Shown one piece after another: positions 30,841-43,800 of a stretch of 64,000 nt of DNA. The position numbers were made by a program, and so were the translations under genes. How positions within the stretch are numbered: position 1 is the first letter of the stretch; every line of letters starts with the position of its first letter. Source of the DNA: Tillandsia leiboldiana (taxonomy: Eukaryota > Streptophyta > Magnoliopsida > Poales > Bromeliaceae); assembly GCA_029204045.2 (NCBI GenBank), contig CM055069.1:28252825-28316824 (forward strand), in the 5' to 3' direction. The notes below the pieces were generated by a model that was not told the DNA's origin, searched no databases, and worked only from the letters and a program-made list of their open reading frames with translations.

Positions 30841-32998
30841 TTTGACCGTTTTGATTGATTTTGCGATTTCTTCGCTTCTGGCAGCTTGCGGTGCGGTTGT
30901 TAGCTTCCGCCGGGGGCGGTTGTGGGTTTTTTCGTCGCGTGGACCCGCAGGCTTGTTTCGGGACATCCGCGGAGCGCGCGGTCGTGTGGTTGGACGCAGC
31001 GTGCTCCGTTTTGCGTGCGGACCTCGTGGAGGCAAGGTAATCCCGTTGAGCCCAATTGCAAGTGTCGACAAGCAATTGGTGGCGCGCAAAGGTGGGTTGG
31101 TTTTTCTCTCCAAGTCTACGGACTTCCTTCTAATTCTATTGTGATAGGATTGCATGCTAGTTTAAGTGTTTTCTTGGAACTTAACTAGCACCCCCGTCAT
31201 TTGTGCATGTGTTTGACCAGACCAATAGAGAACCTTAATCTGGGCTAGGTTCTTTTATGTTTTAGACATCCCACACAGTGCATATCCTTCTGGACATAGT
31301 GTTCCTCGCCCGGATAGTGGGCTGAGTGGTCAGAGTGTGTTGGGACGGGTGTTGCACTCGGGCCGGGGGGCCGAGTGGGGTCTGGTGGCTGGGTTAGGCC
31401 AGTGTTAGTGTGTGGGGAACCGTTTCAGATAAACGGTGGTCCCGGGGTTTTACTCTCCGCTGTTCTTCTCGTCACCACCGTGTTGTGATCGTGGTGCACT
31501 TGTGTTAGCAGGACCTTGAACCCAGAACCTTTTTGGACGAACACATGATTTTAGTCAGCCAATGTTTCTTCCAAGCCTCGCAAGGTCGCCTGAGTCTGTT
31601 CTTGTTTGATAGGACGAGGGCATTAGCTCTTCGAGGTTTGGGCATAAAACTTGATTCCAAAGGGTTTTCCTAAAAAGACTAAAAATCATTAAAAAGATGG
31701 ATTTCTCTCAGATTGAATGGTTTTCTGAAATAAATGACAAGGTTTCTTATAAACTTATCCACCCGAGCGGATTCGAGTGATCTGGGTTCTAAGGGCTGTT
31801 CTCTTTCTTGGGGACGTAGGTGTTAGTCTCCTGGGGTTTCGGACCCTTCGTAGATCTGGCTGTGGAGCATCTCCAGCCGTGAGTTTGTGTGTTGAGTTGA
31901 GTGGGGTGTTCTTGTGGGAGCTGTTGGGAGAGACGGTGGTCCCAGCTGTGTGGTACTTTCGTTGAGCGGGTCAGTGTTGTGAGATTGAGTCGTGGAGGGT
32001 TCTCCGACTGAGTTGTGCTTTGAGCATCGAGATACCGATCTGTTTGATCGAGGACTATAGCCTGCAGGAGCCACTTGTGAGACAGTGTTACTGATGAGAT
32101 ACTTGAGTTCGGTGGGGTCGCACCCCTCGAGCTACGCCCCGGGTGCGTTGATGATTCCGAGCCTGATGAGGCTGCGATGATGATACCGAGCCTGACGAGG
32201 CTGCGAGGATGCGCCTAGTTCATATACTAGAGGTCGCTTGATACCCCTGGCCGAGCTACCATGGGGTCACTGTGTGAGATATCGAGTTTGTCCGATTGGA
32301 CACCCTGGTTGATACACCAGGGGGCGCAGGCTTGACTTGACTGGATCCTGTGGGGCAGTCGATGAGATATGGGTTACACTGAGAGAGTGTTGGCATAGCA
32401 TGTGTCATAGTAGAGCGTCTTGGGCTTAGTACTTGTGACATATTGTCAGCAGTGAGCGGCTGCATACCATCATCCATAGTCTCTTCCTTTTGAGCATAGT
32501 AGATAGAGGCATGATAGCTGTAGATTCTTTTCCAGCTTATTTACTTTATCACAGTCTTTTCTGTTATCTTATGCCTCTGGTAGACTTAGTGGGCAGACCG
32601 TGGTTCTTGGAGACGGTACCCACTGAGAACTACTGTAGGATGTAGTTCTCACACCCTCTGTCGGTGACAGGTTTCTGAGGCTTTCTTCCGTTCCTGCCGA
32701 GCTGACTGGACGGACCGAGGACAGGGAGTCGCGTGATAGTTCCCTACCAGCATTGTTACTTTAGAGTGAGGTAGATGTACCATCCCGGATTGTGGGAGTT
32801 GGTTATATTTCCTGTTTAGCTATCTCCCATTTGGATTCGTAGATGTTGTGTAGGCGGATTTCTTTTTGTATCATCTGATTTTGGGAGATAGGCTATGTGT
32901 TGTTGCAACTTTGTAGTTGTGAAATTTTATAGTACAGCTTTTTATCCGCTCTGATATCTGTGTAGCTGTAGTTTTGTCTTTTGCAGGCTAGACGCTTC

Positions 32999-33024
32999 GT
33001 CTGTACGGCAGTTTCCGTACAGAT
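32999..33024 (+). other. Terminal hairpin of LTR F
   Basis: GTCTGTACGG pairs with CCGTACAGAT around CAGTTT; the outer pair is G-U in the RNA. It lies 51 bp from the LTR end, as in A and B. Confidence 0.7.
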
Positions 33025-33080
33025 GGCGGATCTGTTAGCGAGCCCGGGTCCCAGTTTCGACCCCGGGGCGTGACAGTGTG

Positions 33081-33382
33081 CTTTATGGCAAGTACATCCG
33101 ATTCATTGTCCAACTCCTCCCAAGTTGAAAAGAATGCAATGGACGACGAATCGAGTAATTCCGAAGGTGAAGACTTTGCTTTTGCCTACCATAAATTTTT
33201 AAAGGATTCAAAGAAACTGGCAAAACAAAACAAGGGTTTGAGAGGGAGATTGCAGGATCTCGAAGAAGAAGCAAAAAGGGCAACTTCTCTCTCAAACGCT
33301 CTTGAAGTGGAAAGGGATAACTTGATCAAAGTAATGTTTCCCTTCAAGAGAAAAATGAGCATTTCGAGAAGGAACACGTAAA
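33081..33382 (+). pseudogene. Element D gag, second block
   Basis: Continues gag from CFMASTSDSLSNS through the coiled-coil region ([20 protein letters not shown]) to the GTAAA duplicated by element C. A missing base at about 33330 shifts the frame; the expected reading VSLQEKNEHFEKEH resumes after it. Confidence 0.88.
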
Positions 33383-34040
33383 TGTCACGCCCCGGGGTCG
33401 AAACTGTGACCCGGGCTCGCCAACAGATCCGCCACCTATGCCAACCTGCAAAAGCGAAGCGTCCTACCTGCAAGAAAAGTACTACAGCTAAACAGATATC
33501 AGAGCTAAAGATAAAAATCTGCTGTATAACTAAAATCAATCACTGTACAACTGGAAATAATACAACAATGTCCGCCTCCCAAAAGTAATAATAATAATAC
33601 AATGTCCTCAAATACAAGCTCTGAACCCAACCGGGAGGTATCTCCAATAAATACAACAGTGTACAGTCTCTCAATACATAATATCCTCACTACAACAGTC
33701 TCTCAAAAGAGGAAAAAGAAATGACTAATCTACAGAAGATCTCCTCTGAAGGGGTACCGCTACTCTCCAACGACGGGTAGGGATCTAGCTCGCGACTCCC
33801 TCGCCTCGATCAACAACCGCAGAATCAGCAACACCCGCTAAGACTCTGCAAAACAAAGGAGAGAAAAGAAGGGGAGGGGGAAAACCCCCAACGGGGGTGA
33901 GAACTACACCTAAAAAGGGAGTCCTCAGTGGGTACCGCCACCAGGCCCGACGATCTGCCCACTAAGTCCACTAGAGGCATAAGATAACCAAAGCAGTAAA
34001 GACTGAAATAGGAAAGCTGGAGACTCTCAACAGCTACCAT
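33383..34040 (-). repeat. Left LTR of element C, first part
   Basis: TGTCACGCCCCGGGGTCGAA onwards, matching 55694-56350. It is interrupted by element B after the ACCAT duplication. The terminal hairpin of A, B and F is not formed here (CCACCTATGCCAACCTGC instead). Confidence 0.9.
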
Positions 34041-34090
34041 TGTCACGCCCCGGGGTCGAACCGCAACCCGGGCTCGCCAACAGATCCGCC

Positions 34091-34116
34091 GTCTGTGCGG
34101 AAACTGCCGCACAGAC
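34091..34116 (-). other. Terminal hairpin of LTR B (left)
   Basis: GTCTGTGCGG pairs with CCGCACAGAC around AAACTG. Relative to LTR A the sixth stem pair is changed on both sides (A-T to G-C), so pairing is kept. Confidence 0.8.
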
Positions 34117-34860
34117 GAAGCGTCTACCCTGCAAAAGATCTATAGCTAAAGATTTATCAGAGCTGAACAAAGAACTAATAGCTACAGAATCCACTGAACA
34201 TCTGAAATAAAAAAAGTCTTGATACAAAGTCACTCAGCTAGAAGTAAAAGCAATCCTCACTGATCCCTCAGAATGTCCAGTACAAAAGTGAAAACATAAA
34301 AATAAAACCGGGTACATCTACCTCTGTCTCACAATGCTGGTAAGGAACTACTCGGCCACGTCCTCACCTCGATCTGCTGTCTCCGCGCGAACCAAGCCGG
34401 AACAGCTACCGCGCGAACCTGTCACCGCAGCGGGTGTGAGATCTACTGCAGAAGGTAGATCTCAGTGGGTACCGTCACCAATATCCACGGTATGCCCACA
34501 AGTCTACTGGAGGCAAAACAGATAGGTATGCAGATAGATAGATAGATAATGGTAAGCTGAAATAAGGAACTACAGCTAGAAAGTCACAATCATAAGGCTC
34601 CAAAGGAAACTCTACCAATAACATGATATGCATACACTCTCTACTGCTAAGATGCCTCAGTATCAATGCTCAAAGGAAAGAAACCATCTATGAACATAAT
34701 ATGAAACCACCCGCTCATATCACCTAATCCCAAGGACTGCCAAATCTGGCTCAGTCCAGCCTGCGCCCGTCGTCTAGGAACGCACCTGCCCACTACCACG
34801 CGTCCACAAGAGGACGGGATTTATGTGGGGCGTCCTAAACTGACTATCACAATCTCACGC

Positions 34861-34998
34861 AAAGTGACCCCATGGTAACTCGGCCAGGGGTATCAAGCGA
34901 CCTCTAGTATATGAACTAGGCGCATATCCAAAGTGACCCCATGGTAACTCGGCCAGGGGTATCAAGCGACCTCTAGTATATGAACTAGGCGCATATCC
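34861..34998. repeat. Two-copy 69-bp tandem repeat in LTR B
   Basis: Units 34861-34929 and 34930-34998 begin AAAGTGACCCCATGGTAACT. The right LTR has the same at 41655-41792. Confidence 0.9.
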
Positions 34999-37900
34999 AC
35001 ATCGTAGCCTCGTCAGGCTCGGTATCATCATCGCACCCGAGGCGTAGCTCGAGGGGAGCGACCCCACCGAACTCAAGTATCACATCTGTCTCACTATCTC
35101 AATATGCGGCACATACAGGCTATAATCCACGATCAAACAGATCGGTAACTCAATGCTCATAAGTACAACTCAGTCGGAAAAGACTCCTCGACTCCAACAA
35201 GAAAAACCCAAACCTCACATGATCTGTCGGAGAACCCTCAACGACTCAATCTGATAATGCACAACTCATGGCTAAGTCGGGAAACCTCCACGACTCGATC
35301 TGCCATAACCCCAAACTTTCAAGCTAAGTCGGAGGTCCACCTCAATGACTAAATCAGGAAAACATAAACTAGAACAATCTCCACAATCCACACAAGGAGC
35401 TCAACTCACAAGACACTAGAACCCAGCACACATGCTCTAAAAGTCCACCCGGCCCCCCGGCACGGGTACACAAGCACCCTGAATCTAAGCCATACCTCTG
35501 GCGAACTCATACTTTAAAAAATCACAATTAAAAAGCTGATTTTTCCTTAAAACGGGTTTTTCTCGATTTTTTAAAAATGATTCAGGTGCAAATACAATGC
35601 TAACCAAACATGAAACCTAGTGTCCCACAATGTCGGAGTATACTAAAAATAATCTGGGGCTCTAATCAATTTCTCAGAAAATTCCAGGCAACTATCAGAT
35701 TAAATACGGAGAAAATGCCATAATAAACAGGAACCGCATGCATTCAATAGCATTAAAGGGCATTTCATAAATTTTGGAGAAATTCCAACCCACCTGGAAC
35801 GCTTTCCGCAGGCAACGCTGAAGTCGGGGAAGCGCCGAAGCCACGAACTGGAGAAACCTCAAAAATCGCGCCATAAATGACGGGAAAAACCTCGGGAGCT
35901 CCAAATAAATTGCCTCGAGTCGGAACAGAAATTCCGGAGCACAACGACTCATTCCACGGCCAACTCGCAGTACATCAAGGGCTCAAGCATACATCACGCT
36001 CCAATTGCGCATTAAAACAATTAATGCTCACACAGGCTCAACCTTTTCATCCCAACCACACTCTCAAGTTGCATCAGTTCGCATCAAGTCCATCCTAAAA
36101 ATAATTCGCTTGCACTTAAATACAGATTCACATAAACACCAAACTGCTCAACCAAGAAGTCACAGCACCTCCGCTTAGCATTAGCCCACACGAAGTCTTC
36201 CTCAGCACCTAAAATACAGGCTCCAATACATACAATAATTAACGTCGAAAGCCCAAATTAAGTTCACTTCATCTCCAACAGCACACCTTAGTAAAGAATT
36301 CAGTAGCACACTTAGTAACAAAAACCCAACAGCTCACATAAAATAATTCCCAACAACATGCCTTACAAAAATTACAACAGCTCATTTTAAAGCCCCTTAG
36401 CACACACCAACTCTTCCTGTTCACATAAGGCCAGCACAAAATCCCCGAGCAACAAGCAGCACACTAATCTATAAATGCCCACATAATACCATTTTAGCAA
36501 TCATAAGGAATCTCCAGTTGCACGCAATTAATTAAAGTCCACAAATGCACACAATGTCACCCCAAATGAAAGCTCACTTTCACAAATCTCTTAAGTCCCC
36601 AATACACCCCCACAGCATAATACAAGTCAGCTCATTTACACCACACTGCCCAAGCTCCAGCACAGCACCAAGCAACTCCGAACTCAAAATCAACACTCGG
36701 CAAGACAATTTCCCACACATTGCCCAGACTGCTTCGTCGAGAACAGCGTGCCGCGCATTTGACTCGGCCTCCGCACGGCACCTCGCCGAAAACGGCACGA
36801 ATGACGTCAACCTGAGAGAGAAAAACGAAGAAACTCCGTCAAACACGACTCACAAACCAACTCGCGACACCCGGGCAACCACAGCCCCGGCGTGCGCGCT
36901 CACAGCTCAGCGCCACCGGCCCCCCGATCGCTCGCCATCCGCACGCAGCAGCCGCGCCAATAGCGCGCTGCATGCGGCAGCCGCGCATTGCGCGCGGCCT
37001 TGAGGCCAAGTGCGTCGCCAGCGCGGCGCTCCTGCGGGCCTGCCGCGCCCCCGCGTGGCACCCCAGCGCGCAGGCCGCACGCCCAGCGTGCTTGCTGCGC
37101 GGCCGCGCGGCGCGTTTGCGCGCCCGCGCGCGCCTGCGCAGCGCCCGGGCGACGCCCGCGCGGCGCCCTGCGCGCTACTGCGCAGCGCCCGCGCGGCGCA
37201 CGGGCCCGCCGCGCGCGCCTCCCGCGTGCGCCCGCAGCGCCAGAGCTGTGCGGTGCCCGCTGCGCGCCTGCCAGCAGCGCTGCGCGCCTGCCTGCTGCGC
37301 GCACAGCTCCCCTGATACGGCACCACCAAAACACCCAACCAAAAACTGAAGCCTCCCACAACAAGGACAGCAAGTCCAAATCCACTCCAACCTCAACCTC
37401 CAGTGCCAAAAAGAGCAACCCAAAAAATACAAACAAAACTGCTCTTACCTCTCTTACAGTTCCGTCGCGCGCCGCTCGTCGCGAACTCCGTTCGGATTCC
37501 GACCGTAAGTCCACCATCGCATCCCCCATACAAACCCTTTCATTTCCAATTTTTTCCTCTTCTCTTTCCTTCTTCTTCTTCTCTCTCTTCATCACCCAAG
37601 CTTTCCTCTGTTCCTCATCTATTCCTCTGCTTTGCATTTGAAGAGGATGATGACGTGGCAACAAAATTAATTAAGGGATGACTTAAATTAGAGGGTGGGT
37701 GTAAGACAGCTAATTAAGTCAATTAATTAAAAACCCACCAATCCCCCAACAAATATACAAACTCCAATCCACTTTTTTTTTTCCTTTAATTCCCTCAGGC
37801 AAAAATTTCCAAATAATTAAATTAATTAATTAATTAATTAATCCAATTTAGCCAACTCCAAGTCACTTTTTGCCCTCGGGACCTCCGCACCAGTCCGGAA

Positions 37901-38169
37901 CCTCCCGAACTCCGCTGTAATCAGAAAGTACACCTGTTCCAGTATTTCCAAATTTTCTGCACTCCACTGCGAAGTCGAGGCTTCCCCGAAATCAGTCCTC
38001 CAACGGCGGACACTGCCCGGAAAACCCCGAATCCACCTGGGGCTTCCGCGTTGATCCGAGTCGACCCGAAATCATCTGTAAACATATATGGAATATGCTC
38101 GAGGCAATTTCCTCTGCTCCACGTCATCTTACGAGGTCGGTGTGCCGTCCGAAATCCCGGTATTCTACA

Positions 38170-40833
38170 CTCTCCCCTCCTTAAAAAGGGTTTCGTCCTC
38201 GAAACCCAAATAAATCCAAGACTCAGGAGGGTCTCTCAATCAAATGGGGATAGGAGATCCACAACTCATCCTCAGGCTCTCAGGTGGCCGTTCTCACTCA
38301 TCATGATGGCTCCACTGAACCTACACTAAGGTATATCTCGACTGCACAATTCTCTTGTCTCTCAAGCAAGAATTTGCATCGGTCGCTCCGGATTCTCAAT
38401 CTTCGTCCAATTCCAAGATGGTGAAATCCAAAACATGAGGTGATCAAATACACTTCTTCCAGTCAGATAAAACTCGTGGATCCCAGTCCCCGCGTAAACT
38501 TAGATCTACAAATCCCCGCGGATAGAGGCTTCCACAAATCAAGATCTTCAAATCCAACTCTAAGCCCCCAATTGGCAACCTCTCCGTTGCTCCTTAGCAA
38601 TAAAAGCTCAAAGCTCCACAATGCACTCTTACCTCCCTTTACAGGAAAAGAAATTTAACCTCAGGGACATACCCCAAATTTCCAACTCTCAATTCCAAGT
38701 TTCCAAAGTGGCATTCACAGATCGACCATCTCATTTCCAAAGTTGCCCTGCTCGCTTAAACAAGGCATCCATGACCATAATGTCCTCGCCGGGATAACAC
38801 TGTGACATCAATCATACATCTTGAAAACTCTATCCGCTGACGTTTCCTCAAACCAAACTCTTCCTGAGTATCCAAGTACTTCAGGTTCGAGGGTCTAAGA
38901 ATAATTCACTTCTCTTCCAATCACTGGCAAACATCTACATTGACGCTGGCATCAACCTCAGCTTTAACTCTTCAAAGCTACACTGGCACTACTTACTCCA
39001 AAAACTTCGGACCTCTGCCAGAAACGTGGGTTAGGCTCAACCCGTAGGGTATTACTCTTCGATGGGTTCTCTGTCCCTTTTGCAACTGAAATCATATGGC
39101 CTAATCCACATAACCTTTCGAAGTTAAAAGCACGCTCTCTACTTGACATTAAACTTCTTCTCTCTCAGAAGTTGCAGCACTCTCTCCACGTGCTCCTCAG
39201 GCTCTATGTCGCCTCGAAAAATAATCCAAACATCCACGACGGGTACGACCACCAACCCGTCCACCCATAGCTGGCGTAAACCTAATTATCTGATCATAAG
39301 GGCGGCTGGGCATTGGTCAATCCACTTGACCTCGCTAAAGCTCATAATGCCCTAACTGGTTCCTGAACATTATCAGGGCACAACCCTCGGCTATAAGGTT
39401 CCATAACGCTCTCAGACTCCCAAAGACATCCACCAGAACACAGACCAATTCTGTTTGTACTCGAACCATCATAGTACCCTCACTGTTGTGTACTCACAAC
39501 GTGGCATCACTACCGTGTACCAACGGCGTGGAATCACCACCGTATATCACGGTGTGGCATCAACAAGCTCTAACTTCGACGACCCAAGGAAACCACACCT
39601 GATAAAATGTGATCCACTATCCTGGCGCTCTCCAGCCGGCTGCACAAACTCAACAAATAGATGCTAGTGGCCTTCGCTCAAATTGCCTTGGCATCACGGC
39701 TCTATCAGCCTGCCGGTAAGTTGGATGAACCTCTCCATCCCGAAGGGGTAGTGGGGGTGCTATCACAAGTGGCATTTCCAAGAGCACCATTCAGGAACAC
39801 TCTGCTTGAAAAAGTCCTGGCACTGCTGCTGGTGCCTCGACTGTCGAGAACCTCCTGGTCTCTGTCTCCTCTGAGACCCATGATCTTGAGACTAGAATCC
39901 TGGCAACCTCGATCCACTCAGCTATCCCAAAATCCGACGATGCTGGACGTCTCTCGCTGGAGCTGGTCCCTCGCTCTTCGTCCCTCCTGGACGTGATTAC
40001 CGATCCTCGGTCAATCCATCGAGCATGCACACTCACTGCATCCAAAGTCGGCACTCGCCGAGAATGCACAAAGAGATAGGTATCTCGATGCAGTCCCCTC
40101 TCAAACATAACCAAGCGCCCTGATGCTTCTCCTGGATGAACAAATCCTCGAACAGCTCTTCCATAGCAGCGATCCAGTTCTCGGCCTCCCAAGGCTCCAA
40201 ACTCTAACCCGAAATCAACAAGGGATAGAACTGGATGAGGTACACAACCATTCGGCAATCTTTTGTTGCTCCTGCACTATCCACAGTGCGATCTGGGTCG
40301 AGGTCGACGATGTCACGACTGGAGGTACTACTGGCAATACCCCGGGAGATGCTCTCGGTCCAAGCATGCGCATCACGCGCTCCATGATCTCTTCCTGGCG
40401 CCGCATCGCCTCAAATATCAGGACTGCTAGGGCCTGAATCTCTCAGGCCTCTCTCGTCTCTATCCATTTAGCTTCCCGCTATACGAGCTCCTCATCCAAG
40501 GTAAATACGCCCTCGCCGCTGCACGGCGTCTCGGAAGCATCAAATCACTGCAACAGAACAACCATTAGGACCAAAACTCTCTCGACCAAATCAAGCGAAA
40601 GTCTAAAGATGTTAACCCTTCTAAAGTATTATGTTGTCTGCAGCCAACATAATCACCTTTAGAGAAATAACATGTAAGATCACTCGCCCCAATCCTCTGG
40701 GGGAGGTACAACTCAATCAGGACTCTCGCTAAAGTCACGTCTCTCTCGACAGTCATCCTACTGTCCAACCAATAGCCTAGGGTCCCTAAGTCCTCAACGA
40801 CCTATATTCCTAGGCTCTGATACCATCCTAATC
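38170..40833 (-). pseudogene. Internal region of element B: decayed Tekay gag/pol
   Basis: Alignable pieces, all minus strand: a chromodomain-region relic at 38265-38390 (compare 13380-13500 in A), an RT relic at 39155-39220 (TTCTCTCTCAGAAGTTGCAG, compare 15590 in A) and a gag relic at 40434-40100. The gag relic reads IMERVMRMLGPRASPG and, in another frame, EPWEAENWIAAMEELFEDLF, the PW..NWI..ME..F signature of gypsy capsids. No frame is long enough to make a protein. The stretches between hold nothing I recognise. Confidence 0.75.
40813..40825 (-). promoter_or_regulatory. Primer-binding site of element B
   Basis: Minus strand TGGTATCAGAGCC, matching the initiator-Met tRNA 3' end, 8 nt from the LTR. 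Confidence 0.88.
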
Positions 40834-43800
40834 TGTCACGCCCCGGGGTCGAACCGCGACCCGGGCTCGCCAACAGATCCGCCGTCTGTGCGGAAACTGC
40901 CGCACAGACGAAGCGTCTACCCTGCAAAAGATCTATAGCTAAAGATTTATCAGAGCTGAACAAAGAAGTAATAGCTACAGAATCCACTAAACATCTGAAA
41001 TAAAAAAAGTCTTGATACAAAGTCACTCAGCTCGAAGTAAAAGCAATCCTCACTGATCCCTCAGAATGTCTAGTACAAAAGTGGAAACATAAAAATAAAA
41101 CCGGGTACATCTACCTCTGTCTCACAATGCTGGTAAGGAACTACTCGGCCACGTCCTCACCTCGATCTGCTGTCTCCGCGCGAACCAAGCCGGAACAGCT
41201 ACCGCGCGAACCTGTCACCGCAGCGGGTGTGAGATCTACTGCAGAAGGTAGATCTCAGTGGGTACCGTCACCAATATCCACGGTATGCCCACTAAGTCTA
41301 CTGGAGGCAAAACAGATAGGTATGCAGATAGATAGATAGATAATGGTAAGCTGAAATAAGGAACTACAGCTAGAAAGTCACAATCATAAGGCTCCAAAGG
41401 AAACTCTACCAATAACATGATATGCATACACTCTCTACTGCTAAGATGCCTCAGTATCAATGCTCAAAGGAAAGAAACCATCTATGAACATAATATGAAA
41501 CCACCCGCTCATATCACCTAATCCCAAGGACTGCCAAATCTGGCTCAGTCCAGCCTGCGCCCGTCGTCTAGGAACGCACCTGCCCACTACCACGCGTCCA
41601 CAAGAGGACGGGATTTATGTGGGGCGTCCTAAACTGACTATCACAATCTCACGCAAAGTGACCCCATGGTAACTCGGCCAGGGGTATCAAGCGACCTCTA
41701 GTATATGAACTAGGCGCATATCCAAAGTGACCCCATGGTAACTCGGCCAGGGGTATCAAGCGACCTCTAGTATATGAACTAGGCGCATATCCACATCGTA
41801 GCCTCGTCAGGCTGGGTATCATCATCGCACCCGGGGCGTAGCTCGAGGGGAGCGACCCCACCGAACTCAAGTATCACATCTGTCTCACTATCTCAATATG
41901 CGGCACATACAGGCTATAATCCACGATCAAACAGATCGGTAACTCAATGCTCAGAAGTACAACTCAGTCGGAAAAGACTCCTCGACTCCAACAAGAAAAA
42001 CCCAAACCTCACATGATCTGTCGGAGAACCCTCAACAACTCAATCTGATAATGCACAACTCATGGCTAAGTCGGGAAACCTCCACGACTCGATCTGCCAT
42101 AACCCCAAACTTTCAAGCTAAGTCGGAGGTCCACCTCAATGACTAAATCAGGAAAACATAAACTAGAACAATCTCCTCAATCCACACAAGGAGCTCAACT
42201 CACAAGACACTAGAACCCAGCACACATGCTCTAAAAGTCCACCCGGCCCCCCGGCACGGGTACACAAGCACCCTGAATCTAAGCCATACCTCTGGCGAAC
42301 TCATACTTTAAAAAATCACAATTAAAAAGCTGATTTTTCCTTAAAACGGGTTTTTCTCGATTTTTTAAAAACGATTCAGGTGCAAATACAATGCTAACCA
42401 AACATGAAACCTAGTGTCCCACAATGTCGGAGTATACTAAAAATAATCTGGGGCTCTAATCAATTTCTCGGAAAATTCCAGGCAACTATCAGATTAAATA
42501 CGGAGAAAATGCCATAATAAACAGGAACCGCATGCATTCAATAGCATTAAAGGGCATTTCATAAATTTTGGAGAAATTCCAACCCACCTGGAACGCTTTC
42601 CGCAGGCAACGCTGAAGTCGGGGAAGCGCCGAAGCCACGAACTGAAGAAACCTCGAAAATCGCGCCACAAATGACGGGAAAAACCTCGGGAGCTCCAAAT
42701 AAATTGCCTCGAGTCGGAACAGAAATTCCGGAGCACAACGACTCATTCCACGGCCAACTCGCAGTACATCAAGGGCTCAAGCATACATCACGCTCCAATT
42801 GCGCATTAAAACAATTAATGCTCACACAGGCTCAACCTTTTCATCCCAACCACACTCTCAAGTTGCATCAGTTCGCATCAAGTCCATCCTAAAAATAATT
42901 CGCTTGCACTTAAATACAGATTCACATAAACACCAAACTGCTCAACCAAGAAGTCACGGCACCTCCGCTTAGCATTAGCCCACACGAAGTCTTCCTCAGC
43001 ACCTAAAATACAGGCTCCAATACATACAATAATTAACGTCGAAAGCCCAAATTAAGTTCACTTCATCTCCAACAGCACACCTTAGTAAAGAATTCAGTAG
43101 CACACTTAGTAACAAAAACCCAACAGCTCACATAAAATAATTCCCAACAACATGCCTTACAAAAATTACAACAGCTCATTTTAAAGCCCCTTAGCACACA
43201 CCAACTCTTCCTGTTCACATAAGGCCAGCACAAAATCCCCGAGCAACAAGCAGCACACTAATCTATAAATGCCCACATAATACCATTTTAGCAATCATAA
43301 GGAATCTCCAGTTGCACGCAATTAATTAAAGTCCACAAATGCACACAATGTCACCCCAAATGAAAGCTCACTTTCACAAATCTCTTAAGTCCCCAATACA
43401 CCCCCACAGCATAATACAAGTCAGCTCATTTACACCACACTGCCCAAGCTCCAGCACAGCACCAAGCAACTCCGAACTCAAAATCAATACTCGGCAAGAC
43501 AATTTCCCACACATTGCCCAGACTGCTTCGTCGAGAACAGCGTGCCGCGCATTTGACTCGGCCTCTGCACGGCACCTCGCCGAAAACGGCACGAATGACG
43601 TCAACCTGAGAGAGAAAAACGAAGAAACTCCGTCAAACACGACTCACAAACCAACTCGCGACACCCGGGCAACCACAGCCCCGGCGTGCGCGCTCACAGC
43701 TCAGCGCCACCGGCCCCCCGATCGCTCGCCATCCGCACGCAGCAGCCGCGCCAATAGCGCGCTGCATGCGGCAGCCGCGCATTGCGCGCGGCCTTGAGGC

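Larger units (their letters stand above)
28689..33075 (+). mobile_element. Solo gypsy LTR F (4,387 bp) in gag of element D
   Basis: Starts TGTAGAGTACCGG and ends CCCCGGGGCGTGACA, flanked by GTGTG at 28684-28688 and 33076-33080. The gag sequence SPFV-CFMAS is continuous when the LTR and one duplication are ignored. There is no internal region, so it is a solo LTR, normally the result of recombination between two LTRs. It has a TATA box, GA-rich leader, donor-like GAGGTAAGC (about 29560), GC arrays and the terminal hairpin. No gene lies inside; frames of up to 515 codons at 29608-31155 are Ala/Arg low-complexity artefacts. Confidence 0.92.
34041..38169 (-). repeat. 3' LTR of element B (4,129 bp)
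   Basis: Plus-strand ends TGTCACGCCCCGGGG and CCGGTATTCTACA. Contents on the plus strand: terminal hairpin, a short GATA microsatellite (about 34535), a two-copy 69-bp repeat, a GC block (36890-37310), a CT-rich leader complement (37540-37640) and TTAA-rich U3. There is no gene inside. Confidence 0.93.

Noticed and set aside
29608..31155. Open frames of up to 515 codons on both strands in the GC-rich part of LTR F
   Set aside because: Ala/Arg/Pro low complexity, open in several frames at once, inside an LTR with GC tandem repeats; absence of AT-rich stop codons explains the length.
34041..34080. tRNA-like T-arm or Pol III B box (GGTTCGACCCC) at gypsy LTR ends
   Set aside because: Only this core matches; no A box, acceptor stem or anticodon arm at proper distance. 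It is part of the shared LTR terminus.
36545..37003. 152-codon frame repeated at 43339-43797
   Set aside because: It is duplicated only because both LTRs of element B contain it; no recognisable domain, and antisense to the element.
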